From DASSUW01 sp963844405 (GTDB lineage Bacteria > Actinomycetota > Thermoleophilia > Solirubrobacterales > Solirubrobacteraceae), in the NCBI GenBank assembly GCA_963844405.1, contig CAWJNZ010000007.1:434001-498000 (forward strand): a stretch of DNA of 64,000 bases, read 5' to 3'. The notes beneath the pieces are model-generated. The model was not told the DNA's origin and did no database searches. It saw only the letters and a list, made by a program, of their open reading frames with translations. Positions 48,803 to 59,762 of this stretch are shown one piece after another. A program made the translations under genes and the position numbers. Numbering within the stretch: the stretch's first letter is position 1; every line of letters begins with the position of its first letter.

Positions 48803-49678
48803 GTGCAGACCCCGGCGCCATTCGGATACGAGCGCGCGACCACCGTCGACGGGGCGCTCGAGGCGCTCCAGCGCCTCGGCTCCGAGGCGCGGGTCATCGC
48901 CGGCGGCCACAGCCTGCTGCCGATGATGAAGCTGCGGCTCGCCAACCCCGAGCACCTGATCGACATCAACGACCTCAGCGAGCTCTCCTACATCCGCGAG
49001 GAGGGCGACGAGGTCCGGATCGGAGCGCTCACCCGTCATGTCGACCTCCTCAAGTCGGACCTGCTGGCGGAGGAGCTGCCGATCTTCCGCGACGCCGAGC
49101 AGGTCATCGCCGACCCGGTCGTCCGCAACCGCGGCACGATCGGCGGCTCGCTCTGCCAGGCCGACGCCGCCGAGGACCTCTCGGCGGTGTGCAGCGCGCT
49201 GAAGGCCACCGTGGTCATCCGCGGACCCGAGGGCGAGCGCACCGTCGCCATGGACGACTTCCACGTCGGCCCCTACATGACCGCCGTGCAGACCGGCGAG
49301 ATCCTGACCGAGATCCGGATCCCTCGGAGGCCGGGCGCCGGCAGCGCGCACGAGAAGGTCGAGCGCCGCGCGGGCGACTGGGCGATCGCGGCCGCGAGCG
49401 CCGCCGTGTGGATGGACGGCGGCGTCTACGGCGAGGTCGGCATCGCGCTCAGCGCCGTCGGCCTCACCACCATCCACCTCACCCGCGCCGAGGATCTGCT
49501 GCGCGGCCAGGCGCCGTCGTACGACCTCTTCACCGAGGCGGCGGCGATCGCCGCCGAGGACTGCTCGCCGATGGCGGACGGCCGCGGACCGGTCGACTAC
49601 AAGCGCCACCTGGCCGGCGTGCTCACCGGCCGCGCCCTACGCCGCGCGACGGCCCGCGCGCTCGACGAGGAGGCCTGA
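48803..49678 (+). CDS. coxM: aerobic CO dehydrogenase medium subunit CoxM (FAD)
   Basis: A 291-residue FAD-binding subunit of the xanthine dehydrogenase family. It carries the two flavin motifs AGGHSLLPMMKLRLANP (about residue 33) and TIGGSLCQADAAEDL (about 113). It receives electrons from the iron-sulfur subunit and passes them to the quinone or acceptor. The GTG start at 48803 follows GAAGGAG at 6 bases. Gene order medium-small-large matches classical cox operons. It follows protein 5 by 12 bases and precedes coxS by 3. Confidence 0.93.
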   Translation: MQTPAPFGYERATTVDGALEALQRLGSEARVIAGGHSLLPMMKLRLANPEHLIDINDLSELSYIREEGDEVRIGALTRHVDLLKSDLLAEELPIFRDAEQVIADPVVRNRGTIGGSLCQADAAEDLSAVCSALKATVVIRGPEGERTVAMDDFHVGPYMTAVQTGEILTEIRIPRRPGAGSAHEKVERRAGDWAIAAASAAVWMDGGVYGEVGIALSAVGLTTIHLTRAEDLLRGQAPSYDLFTEAAAIAAEDCSPMADGRGPVDYKRHLAGVLTGRALRRATARALDEEA

Positions 49679-49681
49679 GAA

Positions 49682-50145
49682 ATGGATGTCTCGATCACCG
49701 TCAACGGCGAGCGCTACGAGCGCGACGTCGAGCCGCGCCAGCTGCTCGTGCACTTCCTGCGCGAGACGCTCGACCTCACCGGCACGCACTGGGGCTGCGA
49801 CACCTCCAACTGCGGTGCCTGCGTCGTCCTGCTCGACGGTCAGCCGGTCAAGTCGTGCACCACGCTCGCGGTGATGTGCTCCGGCCACGAGATCCGCACC
49901 GTCGAGGGCCTCGCGCGCAACGGCGAGCTCGACCCCGTGCAGCAGGGCTTCCACGAGCTCCACGCCCTCCAGTGCGGGTTCTGCACGCCCGGGATGATGA
50001 TGACCATCCGGGCGCTGCTGGACGAGAACCCAGACCCGTCGGAGGAGGAGATCCGCACGGCGATCTCCGGCGGCATCTGCCGCTGTACCGGCTACAAGAA
50101 CATCGTCGCCGCGGCGCGTTGGGCGGCACAGCAGGAGGTCCGAGC

Positions 50146-50149
<4 letters not shown>
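49682..50149 (+). CDS. coxS: aerobic CO dehydrogenase small subunit CoxS (2Fe-2S)
   Basis: A 155-residue iron-sulfur subunit. The plant-type [2Fe-2S] cluster ligands are CDTSNCGACVV plus Cys in VKSCTTLAV, and the second cluster has CGFCTPG and CRCTGY. It transfers electrons from the molybdenum site in CoxL to FAD in CoxM. Its stop overlaps the start of coxL by 4 bases. Length is usual for the family. Confidence 0.95.
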
Positions 50150-52508
<2,359 letters not shown>

Positions 52509-52512
<4 letters not shown>

Positions 52513-53405
52513 CCGACGAGATCTCCCGTCTCGTTCCCGACATAGAGACGCTCGCCGTTCGCCTGGCGAGCGTCGACTACCTGGTCGACGAAGGCCTGGC
52601 GACCTCGATGTTCCTGTCGTTGCGGCTGCCGCAGCCGCTGCTGCTCGAGGGGGCGGCGGGCGTCGGGAAGACGGAGGCGGCGCGGGCGCTGGCCACGGTG
52701 CTGGACACGCCGCTGGTGCGCCTGCAGTGCTACGAGGGGATCGACTCCGCCGAGGCGCTGTACGAGTGGAACTACCCCCGCCAGCTGATCAGCATCCGGC
52801 TGGCCGATGTCCAGTCGCGCGAGGCGCTGCGGGAGGAGGACCTGTTCGGTCCCGACTACCTGATCCGGCGGCCGCTGCTGCGCGCGCTCGAGCATCCCGG
52901 GCCGCGGCCGGCGGTGCTGCTGATCGACGAGGTCGACCGCGCCGACGACGACTTCGAGGCCTTCCTGCTGGAGCTGCTCGCCGACGCCGCGGTGACGATC
53001 CCGGAGATCGGCACCATCACGGCGACGCACCCGCCGATCATCGTGCTGACCTCGAACCGCACGCGCGACCTGCACGACGCGGTCAAGCGCCGCTGTCTGT
53101 ACCACTGGATCGAGTACCCGCGGCCGGAGCGCGAGGTCGAGATCATCCGGCGCCGGGTGAAGGGCGCTGCGGAGGTGCTCGCCGTGCAGGTGGCGACCGC
53201 GGTGGCGCGGATCCGCGACAGCGACGTGCAGAAGCCGCCCGGCATCGCCGAGGCGATCGACTGGCTGGCCGCGCTCGACCTGCTCGGGGTGGAAGCGCTG
53301 GATGCCGAGACCATCGACCGCACGCTCGGCGCGGTGCTCAAGTACGGCGAGGACCAGGAGGTGATCCGCGCGGCCGGCCTCGAATCGCTCGTGCGGCGGG
53401 CGTGA
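52509..53405 (+). CDS. coxD: CoxD-like MoxR AAA+ ATPase
   Basis: A 298-residue AAA+ ATPase of the MoxR group. Walker A is LEGAAGVGKTEAARAL, Walker B is AVLLIDEVDRADDDFEAFLLELL, and the sensor region is VLTSNRTRDLHDAVKRRC. In Oligotropha CoxD acts as a chaperone in assembly of the Cu-S-Mo centre. The start is GTG at 52509, overlapping the coxL stop; its own stop overlaps the coxE start. The pair CoxD-CoxE is a standard MoxR-VWA unit. Confidence 0.9.
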
Positions 53406-54616
53406 TCCACCTCGATCTGCCGGCGCTGGTCGGGGCCTTCGCCCGGCGGCTGCACGAGGCGGGCGTGCCGATGACGCCGGCGCGGTCGGCCGACCTGGCC
53501 CGCGCGCTGGCGCTGGTGGAGCCCGTCTCGCGACGGCGCCTGTACTGGACGGCGCGCGCCGTCGTGGTGACGGACCCGACGCAGGTGAAGGCGTTCGACG
53601 CGGTGTTCGCCGCCGTGTTCGGCGGCGCCCCGCCGGCCGACGATCGCCGGCCGCCGCCGGCGACACACGAGGGGGTCCTGCCGGGCGAGGGCAGGTCCGA
53701 GCGCGTCGTGGACGTGCCGGTCCCGCTCGCCAGCGACGACGAGGTGCTGGCCGAGAAGCGCTTCGACGCGCTCGAGCCGCACGAGCTCGCGCACCTGTAC
53801 CAGCTGATGTCGCGGTTGCGGCTCGAGACGCCGCGGCGGCGCACGCGCCGCTACGAGCACGGCCGCGGCCGCCGGCTCGACCTGCGGCGCACGCTGCGCG
53901 GCAGCCTGCGCACGGCCGGCGAGCCGATCCGGCTCGCCCACCGGCGGCGCCGCGTGCAGCGCCGCCGCCTGGTGCTGCTGTGCGACATCTCGGGCTCGAT
54001 GGAGCCGTACGCCCGGGCGTACCTGCAGTTCCTCACCAGCGCCGCGGGCAGCGACCGCCGGGCCGAGGCGTTCGTGTTCGCCACGCGGCTCACCCGGCTC
54101 ACCCGCGCGCTCGCCTCGCGCAACCCCGAGCGGGCGATCCAGCGCGCGGCCGAGACGGCGCCGGACTGGTCGAGCGGCACGCGGATCGGCGACGCGCTGA
54201 AGGCGTTCAACGACCGCCACGGCCGGCGCGGGATGGCGCGCGGCGCGGTGGTGGTGATCATCTCCGACGGCTGGGAGCGCGGCGACCCGGCGCTGGTCGG
54301 CCGCGAGATGGAGCGGCTGGGGCGGCTGGCGCACCGGATCGTGTGGGTCAACCCGCGCGTGAGCGCGACCGCCTTCTCGGTCCAGGCCGGCGGCATGGTC
54401 GCCGCCCTCCCCCATTGCGACGCGCTCGTCAGCGGCCACAACTTCAACGCCATGGGCGAGGTGGTGGCCGCCATCGGCGGCGACGACTTCGAGCCGCCCG
54501 AGGTCGAAGCCGCGGAGGAGACCTGGGCGAGCGCCACGCCGGTGGCCGGCAGCTCGGTGGCGATGCCCAGCGGCTACGGGCCCAAGCGCGGGAGGACGAC
54601 GCCCGGATGGACGTGA
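53402..54616 (+). CDS. coxE: CoxE-like VWA-domain protein
   Basis: A 404-residue protein from the GTG at 53402. The N-terminal ~180 residues are helical and basic, and the von Willebrand factor A domain starts at about residue 190 with the metal-ion-dependent adhesion site LLCDISGSMEPY (Asp-x-Ser-x-Ser), followed by SSGTRIGDAL and VVIISDGWERGDP. It partners the CoxD AAA+ ATPase in maturation of CO dehydrogenase. Stop overlaps the next small gene by 10 bases. Tail of ~50 residues after the VWA domain is unassigned. Confidence 0.9.
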   Translation: MIHLDLPALVGAFARRLHEAGVPMTPARSADLARALALVEPVSRRRLYWTARAVVVTDPTQVKAFDAVFAAVFGGAPPADDRRPPPATHEGVLPGEGRSERVVDVPVPLASDDEVLAEKRFDALEPHELAHLYQLMSRLRLETPRRRTRRYEHGRGRRLDLRRTLRGSLRTAGEPIRLAHRRRRVQRRRLVLLCDISGSMEPYARAYLQFLTSAAGSDRRAEAFVFATRLTRLTRALASRNPERAIQRAAETAPDWSSGTRIGDALKAFNDRHGRRGMARGAVVVIISDGWERGDPALVGREMERLGRLAHRIVWVNPRVSATAFSVQAGGMVAALPHCDALVSGHNFNAMGEVVAAIGGDDFEPPEVEAAEETWASATPVAGSSVAMPSGYGPKRGRTTPGWT

Positions 54617-54777
54617 CCAAGACCTGCATCTACCCCGGCTGCGACCGGCCAGCGGTGCCGCCGCACCCGCTCGGCGGGCCGCAGCCGGCGTTCTGCGACC
54701 GCGAGGACCACAACGCGCTGACCGCCCACCAGGAGCGCCGGCGCCTCGAGAAGGAGAGAAGCGACGATGGCGAATGA
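54607..54777 (+). CDS. small Cys/His protein of cox operon
   Basis: A 56-residue protein with a likely metal site: KTCIYPGCDRPAVPPHP and AFCDREDHNALTAHQE provide three cysteines and several histidines, a layout like a small zinc finger. The C-terminal third is helical and charged. It overlaps coxE by 10 bases and the next gene by 11, and its start has CGGATGG context with no clear alternative. No family recognised; metal trafficking (for copper or zinc) is only a possibility. Confidence 0.6.
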   Translation: MDVTKTCIYPGCDRPAVPPHPLGGPQPAFCDREDHNALTAHQERRRLEKERSDDGE

Positions 54778-55212
54778 GGCGTACCGCGCGGTCTTCCTCC
54801 GCGTGCACCCGACCGGGAAGATGGTGCTCAGCCTCACCACCGAGGCCGACGGGCACGAGGCCGAGTACGCGCAGCTCGTCGCCGGCGAGCTCGGCGTGCC
54901 CCGCTCGACGTCAAGGTCGTGCCGGCCGACACCGACCGCTTCGGGAACGGCCACGGCTTCAACACGACGCCGTCGGCCGGGACGAGCGCGGCGATCTCCA
55001 GCGCCACCGCGAAGATCCGCGACAAGGCGAAGCTGCTGGCCGGGGTCGCGCTCGAGGCCGACCCGCAGTCGCTGACGTGGACCAACGGCGCCTGGGCGGC
55101 GGGCGACCGCATCAAGACGCTGGAGGACATCGCGCTCTACGCGCACGGGTCCGGCGCGCTGCCTCCGGGCGTGGAGGGCGGGCTCGACGCGCAGACGGTC
55201 TACAAGGACTGA
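54767..55212 (+). pseudogene. stand-alone CoxL fragment (mini-CoxL), one apparent frameshift
   Basis: The 5' part (from ATG 54767, ANEAYRAVFLRVHPTGKMVL) and the 3' part (VPADTDRFGNGHGFNTTPS to GLDAQTVYKD) together match about residues 485-628 of the CoxL encoded in the same operon, at moderate similarity. The reading shifts near 54900, and adding one base restores a continuous ~148-residue protein. The active-site Gln motif is changed (EADGHEAEY for QGQGHETTF) and the AYRCSFR region is absent, so it cannot be a CO dehydrogenase alone. It overlaps the small Cys gene by 11 bases and ends 13 bases into the reversed YceI gene. Confidence 0.72.
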
Positions 55213-55718
55213 GGGAGCGCGGCGTCGATCTCCACGCGCACCTCGTCGGCCACCTTGAGCGCGCCGAACAGGGCCGAGTACGGCTTGATGCCCCACGCCG
55301 TCTGCGTGACCACCGCGGTGCCGGTCACGCGGTCGCCGGTCAGGGCGAGGTCGAACGCGATCGGGCGCGTCGTGCCGACCAGCGTGAGGTCGCCGCGCAC
55401 GGCGAGCCCGCCGTCGGTGCGCTGCGCGTCGGTCGAGCGGAACCGGATGTCGTTGCGCTTGAGGATCTCGTCGTCGATCGTCTGGCGGATGTTGGCGCGG
55501 TCGTCGTCGTCGAGCGCCTTGATGCCGCCCGTCCCCTCGACCACGTGCAGCGACGTGGCGTCGGCGTCGAGCGTCAGCCGCGGCGCCTCGAGGTCGAGCG
55601 TCGCGGTCCAGGCGCGCACTTCGATCAGCAGGTCGTGGCCGGCCTTGGCCACGGTGCCGGTGCGCCCCGTCCGCACCGATAGCGTCCCGTCGTCCGGCCC
55701 GAGCGTGTAGGTCGACAC
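55200..55718 (-). CDS. YceI-like lipid-binding protein
   Basis: A 172-residue YceI-domain protein: the beginning YTLGPDDGTLSVRTGRTGTVAKAGHDL and the central FRSTDAQRTDGGLAVRGDLTLVGTTRPIAFDL are diagnostic; TAWGIKPYSALFGALKVADEV closes the barrel. The fold is a lipocalin-like barrel binding polyisoprenoids. No signal peptide is seen, so it may be cytoplasmic. Polyisoprenoid quinone binding would suit a place next to coxG, whose homologue handles menaquinone in CO oxidation, but the gene is on the opposite strand. Confidence 0.88.
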   Translation of the reverse strand: MSTYTLGPDDGTLSVRTGRTGTVAKAGHDLLIEVRAWTATLDLEAPRLTLDADATSLHVVEGTGGIKALDDDDRANIRQTIDDEILKRNDIRFRSTDAQRTDGGLAVRGDLTLVGTTRPIAFDLALTGDRVTGTAVVTQTAWGIKPYSALFGALKVADEVRVEIDAALPQSL

Positions 55719-55748
55719 GCGCGGAGACTATCCAGGAGGAACCAGCCC

Positions 55749-56183
55749 ATGGCAGTCCAGCTCGAGCACGCGTTCACGATGTCGAAGCCCGCCGACGAGA
55801 GCTTCGCCACCCTCTGCGACCTCGAGCAGGTCATCCCGTGCGTGGAGGGCGGCCGCGTCGTCGAGCGCACGTCCGACGACTCGGTCAAGGCCGAGATCGT
55901 GGTCAAGATGGGCGCGATGTCGATGAAGTTCAGCGGCACCGTCGAGGTGACCGAGAAGGACCCGGAGGCGCACCGGGCGGTGATGACCGTCAAGTCGCGC
56001 GAGGCGGGCGGCCAGGGGCACGCCAACGCCACCGCGGTGTTCGCGCTGGAGGACGGGGGCGCGGGCACGCTGAACACGAACGCGCAGATCACCGGCAAGG
56101 CGGCGTCGATGGGCGAGGGCGTGGTGGCCGGCGTGCTCGACGCGCTGATCAAGGACTTCACGGGCAAGCTCGAGAAGCTCTGA
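55749..56183 (+). CDS. coxG: CoxG-like SRPBCC protein
   Basis: A 144-residue SRPBCC-fold protein of the CoxG family, starting VQLEHAFTMSKPADESFATLCDLEQVIPCVEGGRV and continuing VEVTEKDPEAHRAVM and GQGHANATAVFALEDGG. In mycobacteria CoxG is reported to bind menaquinone and supply it to CO dehydrogenase, so it is the expected electron-acceptor partner. It is divergent from the YceI gene and starts after GAGGAACCAGCCC. The following zinc-ribbon gene starts with an overlap of 1 base (TGATG). Confidence 0.9.
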   Translation: MAVQLEHAFTMSKPADESFATLCDLEQVIPCVEGGRVVERTSDDSVKAEIVVKMGAMSMKFSGTVEVTEKDPEAHRAVMTVKSREAGGQGHANATAVFALEDGGAGTLNTNAQITGKAASMGEGVVAGVLDALIKDFTGKLEKL

Positions 56184-56443
56184 TGGCGCAGGTGGCGATG
56201 CGACGGGTCGAGCCGCGGGAGGTGCCCGCGGACGGCGGCACCGCGGTCCAGGAGGACCCCGAGCGCCCGGTCTTCCGGGCGAACGGGCCGGACGACTACG
56301 TGTGCGCGGAATGCGGCAACGTGCTCGCCAGGTCGATGAGCCGCGAGCAGATGACGCTGAAGGTGCGGATCCGCTGCGGCCGCTGCCGGACGGTCAACGT
56401 CGCGATCACCGACATCAAGGGCTCGCCGATCCGGATCCGGTGA
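56183..56443 (+). CDS. zinc-ribbon protein downstream of coxG
   Basis: An 86-residue protein with a zinc-ribbon-like set of cysteines: YVCAECGNVLA and IRCGRCRTVN (CxxC pairs about 25 residues apart). The first ~40 residues are Pro/Glu-rich. The stop of coxG and this start share an A. It also overlaps the methyltransferase start by 4 bases. No precise function seen. Confidence 0.75.
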   Translation: MAQVAMRRVEPREVPADGGTAVQEDPERPVFRANGPDDYVCAECGNVLARSMSREQMTLKVRIRCGRCRTVNVAITDIKGSPIRIR

Positions 56444-57162
56444 GCGACGAGCTGCGGGCCGAGGTCGAGCGCCTCGGCTGGTTCCACACGATCGACCTGG
56501 GAGGAGGCATCGTCACGCCGGGGCGCGACGAGTCGAGCCGCAAGCTCGGCTGGATCGGCCTGCCCGACCTGCGGGGATGCACGGTCCTCGACGTCGGCGC
56601 CTGGGACGGGTTCTTCTCGTTCGAGGCCGAGCGGCGCGGGGCCTCTCGGGTGCTGGCGGTCGACGGGCCGGCCTGGACCGAGCCGGCGTGGGGCCCGGGC
56701 GGGTACGGGACGAAGGCGCCGTTCGAGCTCGCGCGGCGGGCGCTCGGCTCGCGCGTGGAGGACCTGACGCTGGAGCTCGACGACCTCTCGCCGGAGACCG
56801 TGGGCCGGTGGGACGTCGTGCTCTTCCTCGGCGTGCTCTACCACCTCAAGCACCCTTGGCGGGTGCTCGAGCGGGTGGCGAGCGTGTGCGACGACCTGCT
56901 GATCCTGGAGACGCACGCCGACCTGCTCGACCTGCGGCGGCCGGCGATGGCGCTCTACCCGGGCGCCGAGCTGTCCGGCGACGCGTCGAACTGGTGGGGG
57001 CCGAACGTCGCCGCCCTGGTGGCGATGCTGCGCGAGGAGGGGTTCGCGCGCGTGGACGTCGTGCACCGCGAGGGGCGGGCCTACCGGTATGCCCGCGCGG
57101 CGTTGCGGCGCCTGCGCGCCCAGCAGGGGCGGGTGGCGCTGCACGCTCGTAGGCTCTCCTGA
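56440..57162 (+). CDS. class I SAM-dependent methyltransferase (CmoB/DUF1698-like)
   Basis: A 240-residue methyltransferase from the GTG at 56440. It starts with GWFHTIDLGGGIVTPGRDES, as in DUF1698/CmoB-like enzymes, then motif I TVLDVGAWDGFFSFEAERRGA and VLFLGVLYHLKHPWRVLERVA. No tRNA-modifying partner is nearby. The start overlaps the zinc-ribbon gene by 4 bases and the stop overlaps the ArsA-like start by 1 base. Whether it belongs to CO metabolism is unclear. Confidence 0.85.
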   Translation: MSDELRAEVERLGWFHTIDLGGGIVTPGRDESSRKLGWIGLPDLRGCTVLDVGAWDGFFSFEAERRGASRVLAVDGPAWTEPAWGPGGYGTKAPFELARRALGSRVEDLTLELDDLSPETVGRWDVVLFLGVLYHLKHPWRVLERVASVCDDLLILETHADLLDLRRPAMALYPGAELSGDASNWWGPNVAALVAMLREEGFARVDVVHREGRAYRYARAALRRLRAQQGRVALHARRLS

Positions 57163-58238
57163 TGCTCGAGCTGCTCGAAGGCCGCCGGATCGTGGTCTGC
57201 GCGGGGGCGGGGGGCGTCGGCAAGACGACGACCGCCGCCGCCATCGCTCTGGGCATGGCCGAGCGGGGCCTGAAGGTTGCCGTGGTCACGATCGACCCGG
57301 CGCGGCGGCTCGCCGACTCGCTGGGGCTGGAGGAGCTGGGCAACGAACCGCGGCGCGTCGACGGCGAGTTCGAGGGCGAGCTCTGGGCTCTGATGCTGGA
57401 CTCCAAGCGGACGTTCGACGCGCTGATCGAGCGGCTGGCGCCCGACGAGGAGACGCGCGACGAGGTGCTCTCCAACCGCATCTACCAGCAGCTCTCGAAC
57501 GCGGTCGCCGGCTCGCAGGAGTTCACCGCGATCGCCAAGCTCTACGAGCTCGACCAGGAGGGCGCGTACGACCTGCTGGTGCTCGACACGCCGCCCTCGC
57601 GCAACGCGCTCGACTTCCTCGACGCGCCGGGGCGTCTGACCGGCTTCTTCCAGGGTCGCGCCATCAAGATGTTCCTGCGGCCGACCGGGCTGCTCGGGCG
57701 CGGCACCGGCATCGTCTTCGGCCTGATGCGGCGGCTCACCGGGGTCGATCTGTTGCACGACGTGTCGGTCTTCTTCCGTGCCCTGAGCGGGATGATCGAC
57801 GGGTTCACGGAGCGCGCCGCGCGGGTGGGCGCGCTGCTGTCCGATCCGGGGACGACGTTCCTGATCGTCACCGCGCCGCGCCACGACCCGGTCGAGGAGG
57901 CGATCTTCTTCCACCGCAAGCTGCGCGACGCCGCGATGCCGTTCGGCGGCCTGGTCGTCAACCGCCTGCACGTCGCGCAGGCGGGCAACGGCGATCTGTC
58001 GGGGGTGCTCGAGGAGGATCTCGCGGGGCGCGTGGCGACCGCCGCGGCCGAGCTCGCGGCGCTGGCCGTGCGGGAGGCCGCCACGGTCGAGTGGCTCCGG
58101 TCCGAGCTGGGCGATCCGCCGATGGTCGTCGTGCCGGAGCTGCCCGGCGACGTGCACGACGTCGAGGGCCTCGCGCGGATGCGCGAGCACCTCTTCAGTC
58201 CTTCTTCGCCTCCCGCTCCGCCGCCGCCACATCTTTGA
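57162..58238 (+). CDS. ArsA/Get3-like anion-transporting ATPase
   Basis: A 358-residue ATPase: deviant Walker A CAGAGGVGKTTTAAAIALGMA, VVTIDPARRLADSLGL, and the Walker B region LLVLDTPPSRNALDFLDAP. It has the ArsA/Get3 layout but no arsenite-binding cysteines around the usual place, and no arsenite pump lies nearby. Actinobacteria commonly carry such ArsA-like genes of unknown role. The C-terminal Pro-rich tail overlaps the reversed acidic gene by 44 bases. Confidence 0.85.
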   Translation: MLELLEGRRIVVCAGAGGVGKTTTAAAIALGMAERGLKVAVVTIDPARRLADSLGLEELGNEPRRVDGEFEGELWALMLDSKRTFDALIERLAPDEETRDEVLSNRIYQQLSNAVAGSQEFTAIAKLYELDQEGAYDLLVLDTPPSRNALDFLDAPGRLTGFFQGRAIKMFLRPTGLLGRGTGIVFGLMRRLTGVDLLHDVSVFFRALSGMIDGFTERAARVGALLSDPGTTFLIVTAPRHDPVEEAIFFHRKLRDAAMPFGGLVVNRLHVAQAGNGDLSGVLEEDLAGRVATAAAELAALAVREAATVEWLRSELGDPPMVVVPELPGDVHDVEGLARMREHLFSPSSPPAPPPPHL

Positions 58239-58446
58239 GGTCGGGCTCGACGCCCTCCGGCACCTCGGGCCCGCCCTGGGTCACGGCGTCGGCCTCGTCC
58301 CCGCCCTGCGGGTCGATACCCGCCTCGGTCGCAGGCTCCTCGGTCTCCGCGCGGCGCCCGACGGGCCCGGCCTCGTCGTCGCTGCTCAGCTCGTCGGGGA
58401 CGATGCCCTCGTCCGCGACCTCCGCCCACTCTCCCTTTTCTCTCAT
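58195..58446 (-). CDS. small acidic protein of unknown function
   Basis: An 83-residue, strongly acidic, low-complexity protein (for example DELSSDDEAGPVGRRAETEE and PDLKDVAAAEREAKKD). No domain or signal is visible. It starts 4 bases before the stop of the upstream gene on the same strand, so it may be coupled to the 411-residue unknown gene. It overlaps the convergent ArsA-like gene. It could be an intrinsically disordered partner or a chance frame. Confidence 0.5.
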   Translation of the reverse strand: MREKGEWAEVADEGIVPDELSSDDEAGPVGRRAETEEPATEAGIDPQGGDEADAVTQGGPEVPEGVEPDLKDVAAAEREAKKD

Positions 58447-59678
58447 ACGGGCGTACTACCCATCTCGAGCATCTCGTCGGCGACGCGGCGCAGCTGCGGG
58501 TCCAGGTGGCCGCACAGGACGTCACGCAGGATCGCCCGCAGGTTGCCGCCGAGGTCGGCGATGAGGTCCTCGACCTCGGGGTCGCAGCGGACGCGACCGG
58601 AGATGGCGGCCCGCTCGAGGCGGATGGCCTCGTCGATCCTCGCCTCGAGCGCGAGCCGCTCGTCGGGGGTGGCGCAGATCACGGCCATGCGCTCGGCCAT
58701 GCCGTCGTAGCCGGGCGTGCCGGGCTCGGCCAGCAGCGCGCGGGCGGCGAGCAGCCAGTCGGTCAGGGCGTCGATGCCGGTCGCGCGCTCGCAGCCGAGC
58801 TCGAAGCGCCGCAGCGCCCAGGCCAGCTCGCCGCCGCGGGGCGTGCGACGGGTGACGAGCGAGCAGAACGCGCGCAGCGGGTCCTCCTCCTCGGCCGCGA
58901 GCAGGCAGTCGCCGGCGTCGCGCCGGATGCCGGTGGCGAGCGGGACGGCGCTCCAGGCGCTGCCGCCGGTGCGGGCCCAGGCGCTCGGGCCGAGCGACGG
59001 CTCGGCGTCGTCCCACAGGCGCAGCGCGGTCTGGAGCCGGCGCAGGCGCCGGCCGGCGTCCTCGAGCGCGCGGTCGTCGCCGACCTGCGAGTCGAGCGCG
59101 AGCATCGCCACCGTGGCCATCTCGTCGGTGCGCAGGTCCTCGGGCACGTCGGTGAGGCTGTCGGCTCTGACGAGCGCCAGCCCGTCGCCGAGCGCGACCT
59201 CCTCGCTCTCGAGCACGAGCCCCTCGACGGCGGCGAGCACGACGGACAGCGTGCGGTCCCCGTAGCCGGTGTCCTCGAGGGCGGCGAAGGCGCCCTCGAA
59301 GCGCTCGCGGTCGAACGCGAAGTCGCTGGAGTCGGACCAGACGGCGCCGAGGAAGGCCTCCAGCGCGGCGCCCGCCTGCTGGCGCCGGTCGGGGGACGGC
59401 GTGCGGCGCCCGCGCAGCTGCAGGTACGCGGGCAGCTCGGGCAGCGTCAGCAGGCTCTGGATCGCCGCCGCGTACGAGGGCAGCTTTGCCAGCTCGGTCT
59501 GGCGCTCGGCGATGAAGCGGCCGGTCAGCGGGCGGTAGCAGTACAGCGGGGCCGAGGCGCGGCCTTGCTCGATGAGCTCGAAGGGCACCTCCGCGCCCCC
59601 GGAAACCTCCTCGGCGAGCTGCCACGCGGCCTCTTCGACGAAGGCGGCCAGCGAGTCGTACAGGGCGCGGTTGTGCAT
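58443..59678 (-). CDS. conserved-looking protein of unknown function
   Basis: About 411 residues from the ATG at 59678 (MHNRALYDSLAAFVEEAAWQ); an open frame extends 63 bases further upstream but is less likely. It is helical, acidic and Ala/Leu-rich throughout, with no hydrophobic segments, no cofactor motif and scattered Trp. Candidate boundaries: an N-terminal helical part to ~residue 150, then DGLALVRADSL beta region, and a helical C-terminus. I do not recognise it. It overlaps the small acidic gene by 4 bases. Confidence 0.6.
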   Translation of the reverse strand: MHNRALYDSLAAFVEEAAWQLAEEVSGGAEVPFELIEQGRASAPLYCYRPLTGRFIAERQTELAKLPSYAAAIQSLLTLPELPAYLQLRGRRTPSPDRRQQAGAALEAFLGAVWSDSSDFAFDRERFEGAFAALEDTGYGDRTLSVVLAAVEGLVLESEEVALGDGLALVRADSLTDVPEDLRTDEMATVAMLALDSQVGDDRALEDAGRRLRRLQTALRLWDDAEPSLGPSAWARTGGSAWSAVPLATGIRRDAGDCLLAAEEEDPLRAFCSLVTRRTPRGGELAWALRRFELGCERATGIDALTDWLLAARALLAEPGTPGYDGMAERMAVICATPDERLALEARIDEAIRLERAAISGRVRCDPEVEDLIADLGGNLRAILRDVLCGHLDPQLRRVADEMLEMGSTPV

Positions 59679-59762
59679 GCGCCGCTCGTTCGCCCCGCGT
59701 GCTGAGCCTCCTCCCGCGCGCACGCGGGATTGCAAGCACATGGGTCGGACGGAACGAGATCG

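Noticed and set aside
49189..50145. Upstream in-frame extension of coxL over coxM and coxS
   Set aside because: The translated sequence is Arg-rich and shadow-like, and the family start is at 50146 with a 4-base overlap to coxS.
57162..58238. ArsA-like gene as part of an arsenic resistance operon
   Set aside because: No ArsB, ArsR, ArsC or arsenite-binding cysteines are present nearby.
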